DNA of 64,000 nt from Moheibacter stercoris. GTDB taxonomy: Bacteria > Bacteroidota > Bacteroidia > Flavobacteriales > Weeksellaceae. Location: positions 1 through 64,000 of the forward strand of contig NZ_JBEPMO010000012.1 of assembly GCF_040545805.1 (NCBI RefSeq). Reading direction: 5' to 3'. The position numbers and the translations under genes were made by a program. Every line of letters begins with the position of its first letter. The stretch's first letter is position 1. The notes below the pieces were generated by a model, which was not told the DNA's origin, did no database searches, and saw only the letters and a list, made by a program, of their open reading frames with translations. This document shows, in pieces, positions 42,890 to 51,938 of this stretch.

Positions 42890-43789
42890 ATGAGCAACAA
42901 GCAAGCCATTCAAACATCTGTTTTTAGTATTGTAGGAAATGCACTTTTTGCAGTAATCAAATTTCTTGCAGGTATTTTTGGTAATTCTTATGCGTTGATT
43001 GCTGACGCTATTGAGTCTACTGCTGATGTGTTTGCTTCGATTTTAGTTTGGATTGGTTTGAAATATTCCACCAAACCAGCTGATGAAAATCATCCCTATG
43101 GACATGGACGATTTGAAGTAATTTCAACCTTTGCTGTCATCGGATTTTTGGTTATTTCTGCTACAGTAATTGCCGTTGAAAGTATCAAAAACATTCAAAC
43201 GCCGCATGAAGGTCCAAAATCATTTACCCTTTGGGTTCTTTTGGGGATTATTTTGTTCAAAGAACTTTCCTTCCAATATGTGATTCGCCAAAGCAAAAAA
43301 ACACATAGTTCGTCTTTAAAGGCCGATGCTTGGCACCATCGAAGTGATGCGATTACGTCTGTTATGGCGTTTATAGGAATATCGATTGCGATTTTCTTGG
43401 GCGAAGGATTTGAAGCGGCCGATGATGTTGCTGCTTTATTGGCTTCTGCTTTTATCATTTACAATGCCTATAAAATTTTCAAACCGATCATCAGTGAGAT
43501 TTCAGACGAACAAGTTTATGATGATATGATTGAGGATATTCGAGCCATAGCACAGACGGTTCCAGGGGTTTTGGATACAGAAAAATGTCATGTTCGTAAA
43601 ATGGGAATGACCTACTATGTCGACTTGCATATGATTGTGGACGGAAACATTTCTGTCATCCAAGGACATAAAATTGCCCATGATCTCAAAGACGAAATTC
43701 AACGTCAAGTTCCTCATATCGCAGATGTTTTGGTGCATACAGAGCCCGATCGCGTTTCTGTCGATAATCATCAAAGTCTAAATTCCTAA
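42890..43789 (+). CDS. Cation diffusion facilitator transporter
   Basis: A 299-residue CDF family exporter of divalent metal ions (zinc, iron, cobalt or manganese). Six membrane segments are expected; the metal site is seen in SYALIADAIESTADV (A-D-x-x-x-S/T-x-x-D) in TM2 and KADAWHHRSDAITS (H-x-x-x-D) in TM5. A cytoplasmic ferredoxin-like domain follows at about 205-290. The HHRSD arrangement is that of zinc/iron transporters. The frame extends ten codons upstream through the terminator hairpin; MSNKQAIQTSVFS at 42890 is the real start. Confidence 0.9.
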   Translation: MSNKQAIQTSVFSIVGNALFAVIKFLAGIFGNSYALIADAIESTADVFASILVWIGLKYSTKPADENHPYGHGRFEVISTFAVIGFLVISATVIAVESIKNIQTPHEGPKSFTLWVLLGIILFKELSFQYVIRQSKKTHSSSLKADAWHHRSDAITSVMAFIGISIAIFLGEGFEAADDVAALLASAFIIYNAYKIFKPIISEISDEQVYDDMIEDIRAIAQTVPGVLDTEKCHVRKMGMTYYVDLHMIVDGNISVIQGHKIAHDLKDEIQRQVPHIADVLVHTEPDRVSVDNHQSLNS

Positions 43790-43796
43790 CCTAACT

Positions 43797-43870
43797 TTTT
43801 GGGCGTGTCCGCAGCGGCGGACCGGGCTTTCCGCGACAATCTGTATTTGCGAGGTACGAAGCAATCTAAA
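43797..43870. repeat. GC-rich intergenic repeat-like element
   Basis: A conspicuously GC-rich island in AT-rich DNA, with the hairpin GTCCGC-AGCG-GCGGAC at 43807-43822, framed by GGGC and CGGGCTTTCCGCG. It is followed by sequence of the type GCGAGGTACGAAGCAATCT. Both halves resemble dispersed intergenic repeats I associate with Bacteroidota genomes. It lies in the convergent gap between the CDF and P-type ATPase genes. Confidence 0.65.
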
Positions 43871-43949
43871 AAAGGATTTCTGCTATAATCCCTCACGCAA
43901 TTCCCTTATCCATTCAAAATTTCGTTCAAAATGAAAACGGATTATAATT

Positions 43950-46454
43950 TCAGTTTCTGAATTTCCTTTTGATCCATTTGTAAACTTCAAACCATAAAAC
44001 CGAAACCATTGCAATCAGGATAACTGTTGCTAATTGTTCCAAACTCAATCCCGTAACTTGGAAAAATTCTGCCAAGAAAGGAATGTATAATAAGCAAAGA
44101 AGAAGTAGAATAGATGCCGAAAGAATCAGCGGAAACAATCTATTTTTATAGAATAAAGTTACCCAAAGACTATAAGTAAAAGATCGATTGGTAAGACTTA
44201 AAAATACATTGGCAAAAACCAAAGTCGAAAACACCATAGCTCTTGTGGTTCTTTCGTCTTGACCAAGTTGTACCGCATACTGATACGCAAATAACACACC
44301 CATTGTGATGATAATTCCCTGAACTATGCTGATGCTTAATTCTTTCCAATTTAGGAAAGTATCGGTCATTTTTCGGGGTTTTTTCGACATTGTTCCTTTT
44401 TCCATCGGTTCGTTTTCATATACAATCGAACAAATAGGTCCCATTATCAATTCCAAAAATATTACGTGAACGGGAGTGAAAATATTCGGATAAATCCATC
44501 CCAAAAACAGCGGCAAAGAAACTGTTAAGATGATGGGAATATGAATGGAAATGATGTATTGAATTGCTTTTTTGATGTTGGTGTAAATTCGTCTTCCTGC
44601 CGCAATTCCCGTAACCAATTTCGTTAAATCATCATCCACAATGACCAATGCAGCAGCAGATTTGGCAATTTCGGTTCCTTTATTTCCCATCGCAACGCCT
44701 ATGTGCGCGGCTTTGAGCGCAGGAGCATCATTGACGCCATCGCCGAGCATAGCGACAATTTCGCCATCTTTTTTAAAGGCATTGACCATTTTTAATTTCG
44801 CTTCGGGAAACATTCGGGTAAACAAATTGGTTTTTCGTGAAATTTCAATGGTTTTCTCTTCCGAAGTTTTAAGAATCTCTGAACCATTGACCGCATTTTC
44901 GGAATGTTGAATTCCTGATTGTTGGGCGATAGCTTTGGTAGTATCTTCATTGTCTCCTGTGATGACTTTGACTTGAATTCCTGCATCATAAATTTGATGA
45001 AATACTTGCTCAATTCCTTCTTTTGGAGGATCATAAAAAACCGTAAATCCTAAAAATTCAAAGTTGAAATCTTGCTGATTTTCTGGAAATTGATTTCCTT
45101 CAAATTTTGCTTTGGCAACACCCAACAATCGGAATCCTTGTTTCCCCAAGGATTTGATTTCCAGTTGAAGTTCTGATTTTTCGGATTCTGAAAGATTGGA
45201 AACTGCTAAAATAGCTTCGGGAGCGCCTTTGGCAGCAATGATTCGATTTCCATTTTCGTTTTCAAAAAGATGCGTCATCATGGGTGGTTTCCCTTCCAAT
45301 GGATATTCGTGAATCATATGAAAAGAAGATCTCAAATCCGTTTTGATGAAAGATTCATAAACTCGGTGCAAAGTTTTTTCCATCGGGTCAAACGGAATCG
45401 GTTCACTACTCCACATTGCGTATTCAATCAATTCAGCTAAAGATACATCTCCAAATTCAGCTTCTGAAAACAACTTTTTGGATTTAAAATCATAAAGCGA
45501 TTTTAAGTTCATCGCATTTTGGGTAATGGTTCCTGTTTTGTCGGTGCAAATAATGGTCGTACTTCCCAAAGTTTCCACGACATTGCTTCGCTTGATGATG
45601 ATTCCTTCTTTCATCAATTTCCAAGCGCCAATCGCCATAAATGTTGAAAAAGCAACTGGAATTTCTTCAGGTAAAATCGACATTGCCAACGTCAATCCAA
45701 CCAATAAACTATTGAGTAATTCGCCCGTTTGATAAAAACTATACCCCCAAACCATAAGGAAAAAGACAAATCCAACGAGCGCCATTCCTTTGACGAATTT
45801 GGTGATTTGTTTTTGAAGAGGTGAAATTTCTTCTTTGATAGTTTGAATTGATTGACCAATTTGTCCCAATTTCGTTTGCGGTCCAATTTTCTTCACTTCG
45901 AAAACCGCTAAACCCGTCACGACAAGCGTTCCATTATAAATCATATTATCTTCTGTATCCTTATTTTTAAAAACCGAAAAGGATTCGCCAGTGAGAGAAG
46001 ATTCGTTGACAGAAAAGTCTGTGCTGTACTTTATGGTTCCATCGGCATTGATCATTTTTCCTTCTTCGACCAAACATAAATCGCCAACTACAATTTCGTG
46101 GGTAGGAATTTGAACAACTTTCGAATCCCTGATGACGGTACTTAAAGGTTCGTTTAGCTTTTCTAGCGCTTCCAAAGCTTTCTTACTTCGATTGTCTTGA
46201 TAAAAAGAAATTGCACTAACGGCTACAATGGCGACGAACATAAAAAGGGCTTCTCCATACTCTCCCACAATTACATAAATAAGGGAAATAATAGCCAGAA
46301 TGACCAACATTGGTTCTTTTAAGATCTCGAAAAGTAGATTTAACCAAGAATTATTTTGGTTGGAATTGAGTTGGTTCGATCCGTGGAGTTTTTTTGATTC
46401 GGCTACCTCATTTGGTGAAAGACCCGTTAAATGAGAAGGAATTTGAAAAGCCAT
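43950..46454 (-). CDS. Cation-translocating P-type ATPase (P2-like, unusual ion site)
   Basis: An 834-residue P-type ATPase with about ten membrane helices. Features: an N-terminal cation-ATPase domain (HLTGLSPNEVAESKK), the actuator TGES motif, phosphorylation site D305 in DKTGTIT, KGAPE in the nucleotide domain and GDGVNDAPAL in the P domain. Helix M4 has LPEEIPVAF instead of the PEGLP of classical calcium pumps. M6 reads LELIMGPICSIVYENEP, without the usual N-x-x-x-D ion ligands. The transported ion is therefore uncertain, although annotation pipelines would call it a calcium ATPase. Confidence 0.85.
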   Translation of the reverse strand: MAFQIPSHLTGLSPNEVAESKKLHGSNQLNSNQNNSWLNLLFEILKEPMLVILAIISLIYVIVGEYGEALFMFVAIVAVSAISFYQDNRSKKALEALEKLNEPLSTVIRDSKVVQIPTHEIVVGDLCLVEEGKMINADGTIKYSTDFSVNESSLTGESFSVFKNKDTEDNMIYNGTLVVTGLAVFEVKKIGPQTKLGQIGQSIQTIKEEISPLQKQITKFVKGMALVGFVFFLMVWGYSFYQTGELLNSLLVGLTLAMSILPEEIPVAFSTFMAIGAWKLMKEGIIIKRSNVVETLGSTTIICTDKTGTITQNAMNLKSLYDFKSKKLFSEAEFGDVSLAELIEYAMWSSEPIPFDPMEKTLHRVYESFIKTDLRSSFHMIHEYPLEGKPPMMTHLFENENGNRIIAAKGAPEAILAVSNLSESEKSELQLEIKSLGKQGFRLLGVAKAKFEGNQFPENQQDFNFEFLGFTVFYDPPKEGIEQVFHQIYDAGIQVKVITGDNEDTTKAIAQQSGIQHSENAVNGSEILKTSEEKTIEISRKTNLFTRMFPEAKLKMVNAFKKDGEIVAMLGDGVNDAPALKAAHIGVAMGNKGTEIAKSAAALVIVDDDLTKLVTGIAAGRRIYTNIKKAIQYIISIHIPIILTVSLPLFLGWIYPNIFTPVHVIFLELIMGPICSIVYENEPMEKGTMSKKPRKMTDTFLNWKELSISIVQGIIITMGVLFAYQYAVQLGQDERTTRAMVFSTLVFANVFLSLTNRSFTYSLWVTLFYKNRLFPLILSASILLLLCLLYIPFLAEFFQVTGLSLEQLATVILIAMVSVLWFEVYKWIKRKFRN

Positions 46455-46628
46455 ATAATTTTTTTAAACTAATGATACTGAAGAAGTAAAGCATTCTAAT
46501 TGAGTAATTTGTCGTTTAACTAATAGAATGCTTGATTATTAGATAAAGTTAAAGATTTTCTTCTATCAATTTCGTTGAAATGAAATTTAGAAATTTTCTA
46601 ATTAGGATTGATTTATTCGAAATAAAGT

Positions 46629-46663
46629 AAAAAAAAAACTCCTATTCTTACGAACAGGAGTTT
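46629..46663 (-). terminator. Intrinsic terminator of the fused E1 gene
   Basis: The inverted repeat AAACTCCT (46636-46643) with AGGAGTTT (46656-46663) has extra inner pairing. A long A-run on the left is the U-tract of the minus transcript. Confidence 0.85.
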
Positions 46664-46685
46664 CTATCATTGTAAAATTTGTATT

Positions 46686-49109
46686 TTAATAAATCGCAGG
46701 GAAATCATTTGGTTTCGCCTCACGCATCAATTCGTAAACCTTTTCTACGATATCATCAACTGAAGGTTTTGAGAAATAATCTCCATCTGTTGCATAAGCT
46801 GGACGGTGATCTTTCGCTGTGATCGTAATCGGTTTGCTATCCAAATGGAAATAGCCATTTTGAACTTCCAAGATTTGTTGCATCATATAAGCAGAAGCAC
46901 TTCCTGGAACGTCTTCGTCAATTACGACCAAACGATTGGTTTTGGCCAAACTTTTTGCAATATCTTGCTTCAAGTCAAATGGAATCAAAGATTGAATGTC
47001 TATGACTTCTGCATCAATTCCCAATTGAGCCAATTCTTTTGCCGCTTCGTTGACAATTCTCCAAGTCGAACCATAGGTTACCAAGGTAACATCAGATCCT
47101 TCTTTGGTTACTTCTACTTCACCGATTGGCGTCGTAAATTCCCCTAAATTCGTAGGCATTTTTTCTTTCAAACGATATCCGTTCAAACTTTCCACCACAA
47201 TAGCTGGCTCGTCACATTGCAACAAAGCATTGTAGAATCCGGCAGCTTTGGTTAAATCACGTGGCACCAAAACGTACATACCACGAACCAAATTTAAGAT
47301 TCCACCCATTGGAGAACCTGCGTGCCAAATTCCCTCTAAACGGTGTCCACGCGTTCTTATGATCAATGGCGCTTTTTGTCCACCTTTTGTACGATATTGA
47401 ACCGTCGCTAAATCGTCGGACATCAATTGAAGTCCATACAAAACATAGTCCAAATATTGGATTTCAGCAATTGGGCGAAGTCCGCGCATTGCCATTCCAA
47501 TTCCTTGTCCTACGATGGTTGCTTCACGAATTCCTGTGTCAGAAACTCTCGCTTCGGAAAATTTTTCTTGTAAACCTTCCAATCCTTGGTTTACGTCACC
47601 AATATTCCCTGAATCTTCACCAAAAATTAAAACGTTTGGATTGTTCGTGAAAATCTTGTCGAAATTGTCACGCAAAACCACACGTCCGTCTTCCAAATGT
47701 TCTTCTTCAGGAAATTCAGGTGCTACATTTTTTATGTTGGAAGCGCTCCATTGGGATTGGCTATATAAATGTGACGAATAAATGTCTTGTTCGACTTCCA
47801 TTCTTGAGTTGTACCAAGAAGTTAGCGCAGTTTTAGCCGCTAAATTTTCTCCTCTTGTAATACGGAATACTTTGCGAACAACGCTGTAAATATCTTTTTT
47901 GAAAGGAACTTGTTTTCCTTTTAAGGATTGTATTTCGGTTTCAATGAAAGATTTATTGGAGCTCTCATTGGCTACTTGGGTCAATAATTGGATTGCTTCT
48001 TCTTTCAAAGCCAAAACGGGATTCAAATAATCTTCCCAAGCTTGTTTTTGAGCTGCTTTTACTTCTTTTTTGGCTTCTTCTTCAATTTTGGCAAGTTCTT
48101 CTTCAGTTGCCAATTTTTCATCGCCCGCATCAAAGTTCAAAATCCATTCTTTGAATTTAGCGATTCCGTCAAATTCTTTTTCCCAGTTCAAACGCTCTTC
48201 CGATTTGTATCGTTCGTGCGAACCAGAAGTTGAGTGACCTTGCGGTTGGGTACATTCTCTCACGTGAACTATACAAGGAGTATGTTCCTCTCTTGCCCAT
48301 TTTTCTGCTTCTTGATAAGCTGCGATCAAACCTGGATAATCCCAAGCTTTCACGGTAAAAATTTTGTAACCTCTTTCGTCTTCGTTTTGTTCAAATCCCG
48401 AAAGCAATTCGCTTAAATTGGATTTGGTGCGTTGGTATTTCGCAGGAACGGAAATTCCATAACCATCATCCCAAATCGAAACAATCATCGGAACTTGTAA
48501 AACTCCACCTGCATTAATCGTTTCCCAAAACGGACCTTCAGATGTACTTGCATCTCCAATGGTTCCAAAAGCAATTTCGTTTCCAGTTACCGAGAAATTT
48601 TGATTTTCATCGGCTTCAGGAACTTGACGATAATATTTGGAAGCTTGAGCCAATCCCAAGAGTCGAGGCATTTGCCCAGAAGTAGGAGAGATGTCAGAAC
48701 TTGAGTTTTTCTGATCGGTTAATTTTTTCCAAGAACCATCTTCGTTCAAGGAACGCGTAGCGAAATGGGAGGTCATTTGTCGTCCGCCCGAAGCTGGCTC
48801 TTTTTCTAGGTCGGTATTGGCGTATAATTGGGCAAAGAATGCCGATAGGGATAATTGTCCAATAGCCAACATAAAAGTTTGGTCGCGGTAATAGCCAGAA
48901 CGGAAATCTCCATTTTTGAAAACTCGGGACATTGCAATTTGCGGAATTTCTTTTCCGTCACCAAAAATTCCAAATTTGGCTTTTCCGGTCAAAACTTCTC
49001 TTCGACCCAATAAACTTGTTTCTCTTGAAAGCTGAGCTATCCTATAATCTTCTAAAATTTGATTTTTAAATTCTTGAAAGGATAGTTTATTTTCTGTTTG
49101 TGTTTGCAT
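46686..49109 (-). CDS. 2-oxoacid dehydrogenase E1, fused alpha and beta subunits
   Basis: An 807-residue thiamine-diphosphate enzyme decarboxylating 2-oxoacids, most likely branched-chain 2-oxoisovalerate. The alpha part covers about 1-340: the SGYYRDQTFMLAIGQLS region, the TPP-binding GDASTSEGPFWETINAGG and WDDGYGISVPA. A Glu/Lys-rich linker (about 330-410) follows. The beta part covers about 455-800: VLIFGEDSGNIGDVNQGLEGL, GIGMAMRGLRPIAEIQYLDY and EVIDIQSLIPFD. The fusion of E1-alpha and E1-beta in one chain is known in Bacteroidota. E2 and E3 are not in the window. A TATTTTTG box at 49130-49137 (minus strand) is the probable promoter. Confidence 0.92.
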   Translation of the reverse strand: MQTQTENKLSFQEFKNQILEDYRIAQLSRETSLLGRREVLTGKAKFGIFGDGKEIPQIAMSRVFKNGDFRSGYYRDQTFMLAIGQLSLSAFFAQLYANTDLEKEPASGGRQMTSHFATRSLNEDGSWKKLTDQKNSSSDISPTSGQMPRLLGLAQASKYYRQVPEADENQNFSVTGNEIAFGTIGDASTSEGPFWETINAGGVLQVPMIVSIWDDGYGISVPAKYQRTKSNLSELLSGFEQNEDERGYKIFTVKAWDYPGLIAAYQEAEKWAREEHTPCIVHVRECTQPQGHSTSGSHERYKSEERLNWEKEFDGIAKFKEWILNFDAGDEKLATEEELAKIEEEAKKEVKAAQKQAWEDYLNPVLALKEEAIQLLTQVANESSNKSFIETEIQSLKGKQVPFKKDIYSVVRKVFRITRGENLAAKTALTSWYNSRMEVEQDIYSSHLYSQSQWSASNIKNVAPEFPEEEHLEDGRVVLRDNFDKIFTNNPNVLIFGEDSGNIGDVNQGLEGLQEKFSEARVSDTGIREATIVGQGIGMAMRGLRPIAEIQYLDYVLYGLQLMSDDLATVQYRTKGGQKAPLIIRTRGHRLEGIWHAGSPMGGILNLVRGMYVLVPRDLTKAAGFYNALLQCDEPAIVVESLNGYRLKEKMPTNLGEFTTPIGEVEVTKEGSDVTLVTYGSTWRIVNEAAKELAQLGIDAEVIDIQSLIPFDLKQDIAKSLAKTNRLVVIDEDVPGSASAYMMQQILEVQNGYFHLDSKPITITAKDHRPAYATDGDYFSKPSVDDIVEKVYELMREAKPNDFPAIY

Positions 49110-49412
49110 TGTATAATATGGTATGGAAGCAAAAATAATAATTATCTAGTGAATTAAAAATTTGGATTTACGTAAGAATTGTTGGAATTGGAAATGTTGA
49201 ATTTTCTTCGGATTCAACAAGTTATTTCCCATAATACACGTATGGAAGCAAGATTGGTTGGTTTTAGACCCTAAAATTTTTAGGATTTTTTTTGTTAAAA
49301 ACCAAAATGGTAGCGTTAAAATATGGTGTAAATTTTAATTTTTAACACATCATTATACATACATTCATAAATAATATATAATTTTACGACTGTTTAACAA
49401 TTGAAAACAATT
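49110..49412. promoter_or_regulatory. Divergent promoter region between the E1 gene and an Asp-box T9SS cargo gene
   Basis: About 300 bases without a gene. On the minus side, TATTTTTG at 49130-49137 lies 20 bases before the E1 start. On the plus side, TAATTTTA at about 49378-49385 lies 27 bases before the ATG at 49413. A weak CCTA/TAGG hairpin followed by eight T sits at 49270-49293. Nothing else was recognised. Confidence 0.5.
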
Positions 49413-50738
49413 ATGAAAAAATTCTATTTTTTAGCAATCGCTTTGACAGGAGTACTAGCGTCTGCTCAATTGTCTTGGCAGCCACAGGCTACGAACTTTT
49501 CTCCAAGCTGGGGTATTGACGAGATTAATATCGTAAATGAAAATGTTGTTTGGGCAACTGCTTATGATGGAACAGGAGCTGGAACTTATCCAAAAGATTT
49601 CGCTGTTACTTCTAATGGTGGAACATCTTGGGTAGCGAAAACTGCTGAAGAAATGCCAGCAGCAGCATTATTTAGTGATATTTATGCATTTAGTTCAACT
49701 ACAGCATTCATCATTACTGCGCCATCTAGTGGAGGTGCGTCTAGCAACGGTATCTGGAAAACAACTGATGGAGGTGATAACTGGACAAAATATTCAGGAG
49801 CAATTTTCAACAATAGTGCATCTTTTGCAAATCATATTTATTTCTGGGATGAAAACAACGGTTATGCTGGTGGAGACCCTGTAGCAAATAAATTTGAAAT
49901 GTACAAAACTACTGACGGAGGTAACACATGGACTGTGATTTCTACTGCTCCAGCTCCTCAAAATGGTGATGAGTTTACTTACGTTGGAGTTAAAGAAGTC
50001 CATGGGGACAACATCTGGTTAGGAACAAGTACAGGTCGTATTTTACGTTCAACAGATAGAGGAAACACTTGGACTGCTCACATTTCTCCAGCAATGGACT
50101 TTGGTGGAGTAATCACTGAAGGATCTTCTGCAAGTTTTGCTTTCTCAAGTGCAACTAATGGTTTGTTGATCACAAACGATAATGGTTTTGCAGTATTGTA
50201 CGAAACTACCAACGGAGGTGAGTCTTGGACAGATATTACTCCAAACGGACCTTGGTATTATGGAGATATTGCATATGTGCCTGGAACTCCAAATACATAT
50301 GTATCAACTGGAATCAACTCTGCAGCTCCGATGGGATCTTCTTATTCAACTGATGGAGGTTTGAACTGGATTGAAATCGATGCAGGTGAGCAAAGAGGTA
50401 AAGTTGAATTCTTAAATGGAACAACTGGATGGTGTGGACAATTTAGTGATGGACCTGGTGGATCTACAGGAATCATGAAATTCCAAGGATCTTTAGCAGT
50501 GTCTGATGTTGTTGCTAAATCAAACTTACAAGTTTATCCGAACCCAGCTACAAGCGTAGTTAACTTCTCAGCTAAAAACCAAATTACTGGTGTTGTTTTG
50601 GCTGACATGACTGGAAAAGTTGTAGCAAAATCTACTTCTTCTTCAATCAATGTTTCTTCTTTAGCAGCTGGTGTTTATGTAGCACAAGTAAAATATGCTA
50701 ACGGAAGTGTAGAGAACACAAAAGTTATCGTAAAATAA
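49413..50738 (+). CDS. Secreted Asp-box beta-propeller protein with T9SS sorting domain
   Basis: A 441-residue exported protein. The signal peptide (MKKFYFLAIALTGVLASAQ) is followed by a propeller with repeated Asp-box motifs (S/T-x-D-G-G-x-x-W: KTTDGGDNW, KTTDGGNTW, RSTDRGNTW, ETTNGGESW, YSTDGGLNW), as in BNR/sialidase-like and YCF48-type proteins. The C-terminal ~70 residues (LQVYPNPATSVVNF... AAGVYVAQVKY) are a type A T9SS sorting domain. No sialidase active-site set is evident, so enzymatic activity is not claimed. Start at ATG 49413; the four-codon upstream extension begins with TTG. Confidence 0.88.
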   Translation: MKKFYFLAIALTGVLASAQLSWQPQATNFSPSWGIDEINIVNENVVWATAYDGTGAGTYPKDFAVTSNGGTSWVAKTAEEMPAAALFSDIYAFSSTTAFIITAPSSGGASSNGIWKTTDGGDNWTKYSGAIFNNSASFANHIYFWDENNGYAGGDPVANKFEMYKTTDGGNTWTVISTAPAPQNGDEFTYVGVKEVHGDNIWLGTSTGRILRSTDRGNTWTAHISPAMDFGGVITEGSSASFAFSSATNGLLITNDNGFAVLYETTNGGESWTDITPNGPWYYGDIAYVPGTPNTYVSTGINSAAPMGSSYSTDGGLNWIEIDAGEQRGKVEFLNGTTGWCGQFSDGPGGSTGIMKFQGSLAVSDVVAKSNLQVYPNPATSVVNFSAKNQITGVVLADMTGKVVAKSTSSSINVSSLAAGVYVAQVKYANGSVENTKVIVK

Positions 50739-50765
50739 TTGAATTATTTTGCACAACAATAGAAG

Positions 50766-50791
50766 TGCCCCGAGTGATCGGGGCATTTTAT
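50766..50791 (+). terminator. Intrinsic terminator with GTGA loop
   Basis: TGCCCCGA-GTGA-TCGGGGCA (50766-50785) followed by a T-rich run. It is a two-change variant of the hairpins at 4891 and 7659, again after a T9SS cargo gene. Confidence 0.9.
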
Positions 50792-50823
50792 TTGGATAAA
50801 TCTCAATAATTTATCAAAAAGCA

Positions 50824-50855
50824 TTTGGGATTACAAAAAGGAATTCCTACCTTTG
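50824..50855 (+). promoter_or_regulatory. Bacteroidota promoter of rplM-rpsI
   Basis: TTTG at 50824-50827, 20 bases, TACCTTTG at 50848-50855: a complete -33/-7 pair, 46 bases before the rplM start. Confidence 0.75.
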
Positions 50856-50901
50856 CAACCCGAATTTTTATTCACCAAGTAAAATATTAAAAATCAATAC
50901 A

Positions 50902-51357
50902 GTGGATACGTTAAGTTACAAAACAATATCAGCAAACAAGGAAACTGCTCAGAAAGAGTGGGTTCTTGTAGATGCATCTGGACTAAGTTTAGGTAGATTG
51001 GCATCAGGAGTTGCTAAATTGGCAAGAGGTAAGCACAAAACAAATTTTACCCCTCATGCTGATTGTGGCGATAATGTGATAGTTGTGAATGCTGACAAAA
51101 TTCAATTGACTGGGAACAAATGGGACGAGAAATTATACATTCGTCACACCAATTATCCTGGAGGTCAAAGAAGTTTAACAGCAAGACAATTATTTGACAA
51201 AGACCCAATTCGATTAGTCGAAAAGGCAGTAAAAGGAATGTTACCTAAAAACAAATTAGGAACACAGATTTTGTCTAATGTTTATGTGTACTCTGGAGAG
51301 GAGCATAACCAACAAGCACAAAAACCAAAATCAATCGACATTAACGCTTATTTATAA
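50902..51357 (+). CDS. rplM: 50S ribosomal protein L13
   Basis: A 151-residue large-subunit protein, complete. WVLVDASGLSLGRLAS near the start and GMLPKNKLGTQ near residue 113 are family signatures. It begins with GTG (MDTLSYKTISA). Followed by rpsI after eight bases, the usual L13-S9 order. Confidence 0.97.
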   Translation: MDTLSYKTISANKETAQKEWVLVDASGLSLGRLASGVAKLARGKHKTNFTPHADCGDNVIVVNADKIQLTGNKWDEKLYIRHTNYPGGQRSLTARQLFDKDPIRLVEKAVKGMLPKNKLGTQILSNVYVYSGEEHNQQAQKPKSIDINAYL

Positions 51358-51365
51358 TAAATTTT

Positions 51366-51752
51366 ATGGCAATTGTTCACAAAATAGGTCGAAGAAAAAC
51401 TTCTGTTGCGAGAGTTTACTTGCAAGAGGGGAATGGTGAGATCTTTATCAACGGTCGTGAATTAAAAGATTATTTCACAACTGGTGTTTTACAATACAAA
51501 GTAGAACAACCTTTAACAATCACAGGAAACAAAGGGAAATTCAATGTTGACGTGAAAGTATATGGAGGTGGAATTACAGGTCAAGCTGAGGCTATCCGTT
51601 TAGGTATTTCAAGAGCTCTTTGCGAAGTAGACGCTGATTTCAGATTACAATTAAAACCAGAAGGATTGTTAACTCGTGATCCAAGAATGGTTGAACGTAA
51701 GAAATTTGGTCAGAAGAAAGCTCGTAAAAGATTCCAATTCTCTAAACGTTAA
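51366..51752 (+). CDS. rpsI: 30S ribosomal protein S9
   Basis: A 128-residue small-subunit protein, complete. GRRKTSVARVYL at the start, GGGITGQAEAIRLGISRAL in the middle and the basic C-terminal tail ending KARKRFQFSKR, which reaches the P-site tRNA. Confidence 0.97.
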   Translation: MAIVHKIGRRKTSVARVYLQEGNGEIFINGRELKDYFTTGVLQYKVEQPLTITGNKGKFNVDVKVYGGGITGQAEAIRLGISRALCEVDADFRLQLKPEGLLTRDPRMVERKKFGQKKARKRFQFSKR

Positions 51753-51938
51753 TATTCAGTTTCAGGTTTTCTTGGCTATGGGAGAATTCTCTTGGGCTTC
51801 ATAAGAAACCTGAATTAGTAAAAATCAATAGTAACCATTTTCCGTTGGTTTAGCATCTAAATGTTTCAGGCGAGATAATTTCAACCACTCAAACATTGCT
51901 TGCAGATTAAGCGGAACGTAAACTAAGAAAGAAAGAAA
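51753..51938 (+). promoter_or_regulatory. Structured spacer/leader before rpsB
   Basis: A 186-base gap. It contains a long hairpin: TTCAGGTTTTCTT (about 51758-51770) pairs with AAGAAACCTGAA (about 51800-51811), with one bulged T, and the palindrome GAGAATTCTC in its loop. A less structured 120 bases follow up to the ATG of rpsB. No T-run follows the hairpin and no TAnnTTTG box is seen, so it is probably transcribed from the rplM promoter and could be an S2-responsive leader. Confidence 0.45.

Noticed and set aside
43950..46454. Confident naming as a calcium-transporting ATPase
   Set aside because: The ion-binding helices lack the usual calcium ligands, so only the general P-type family is claimed.
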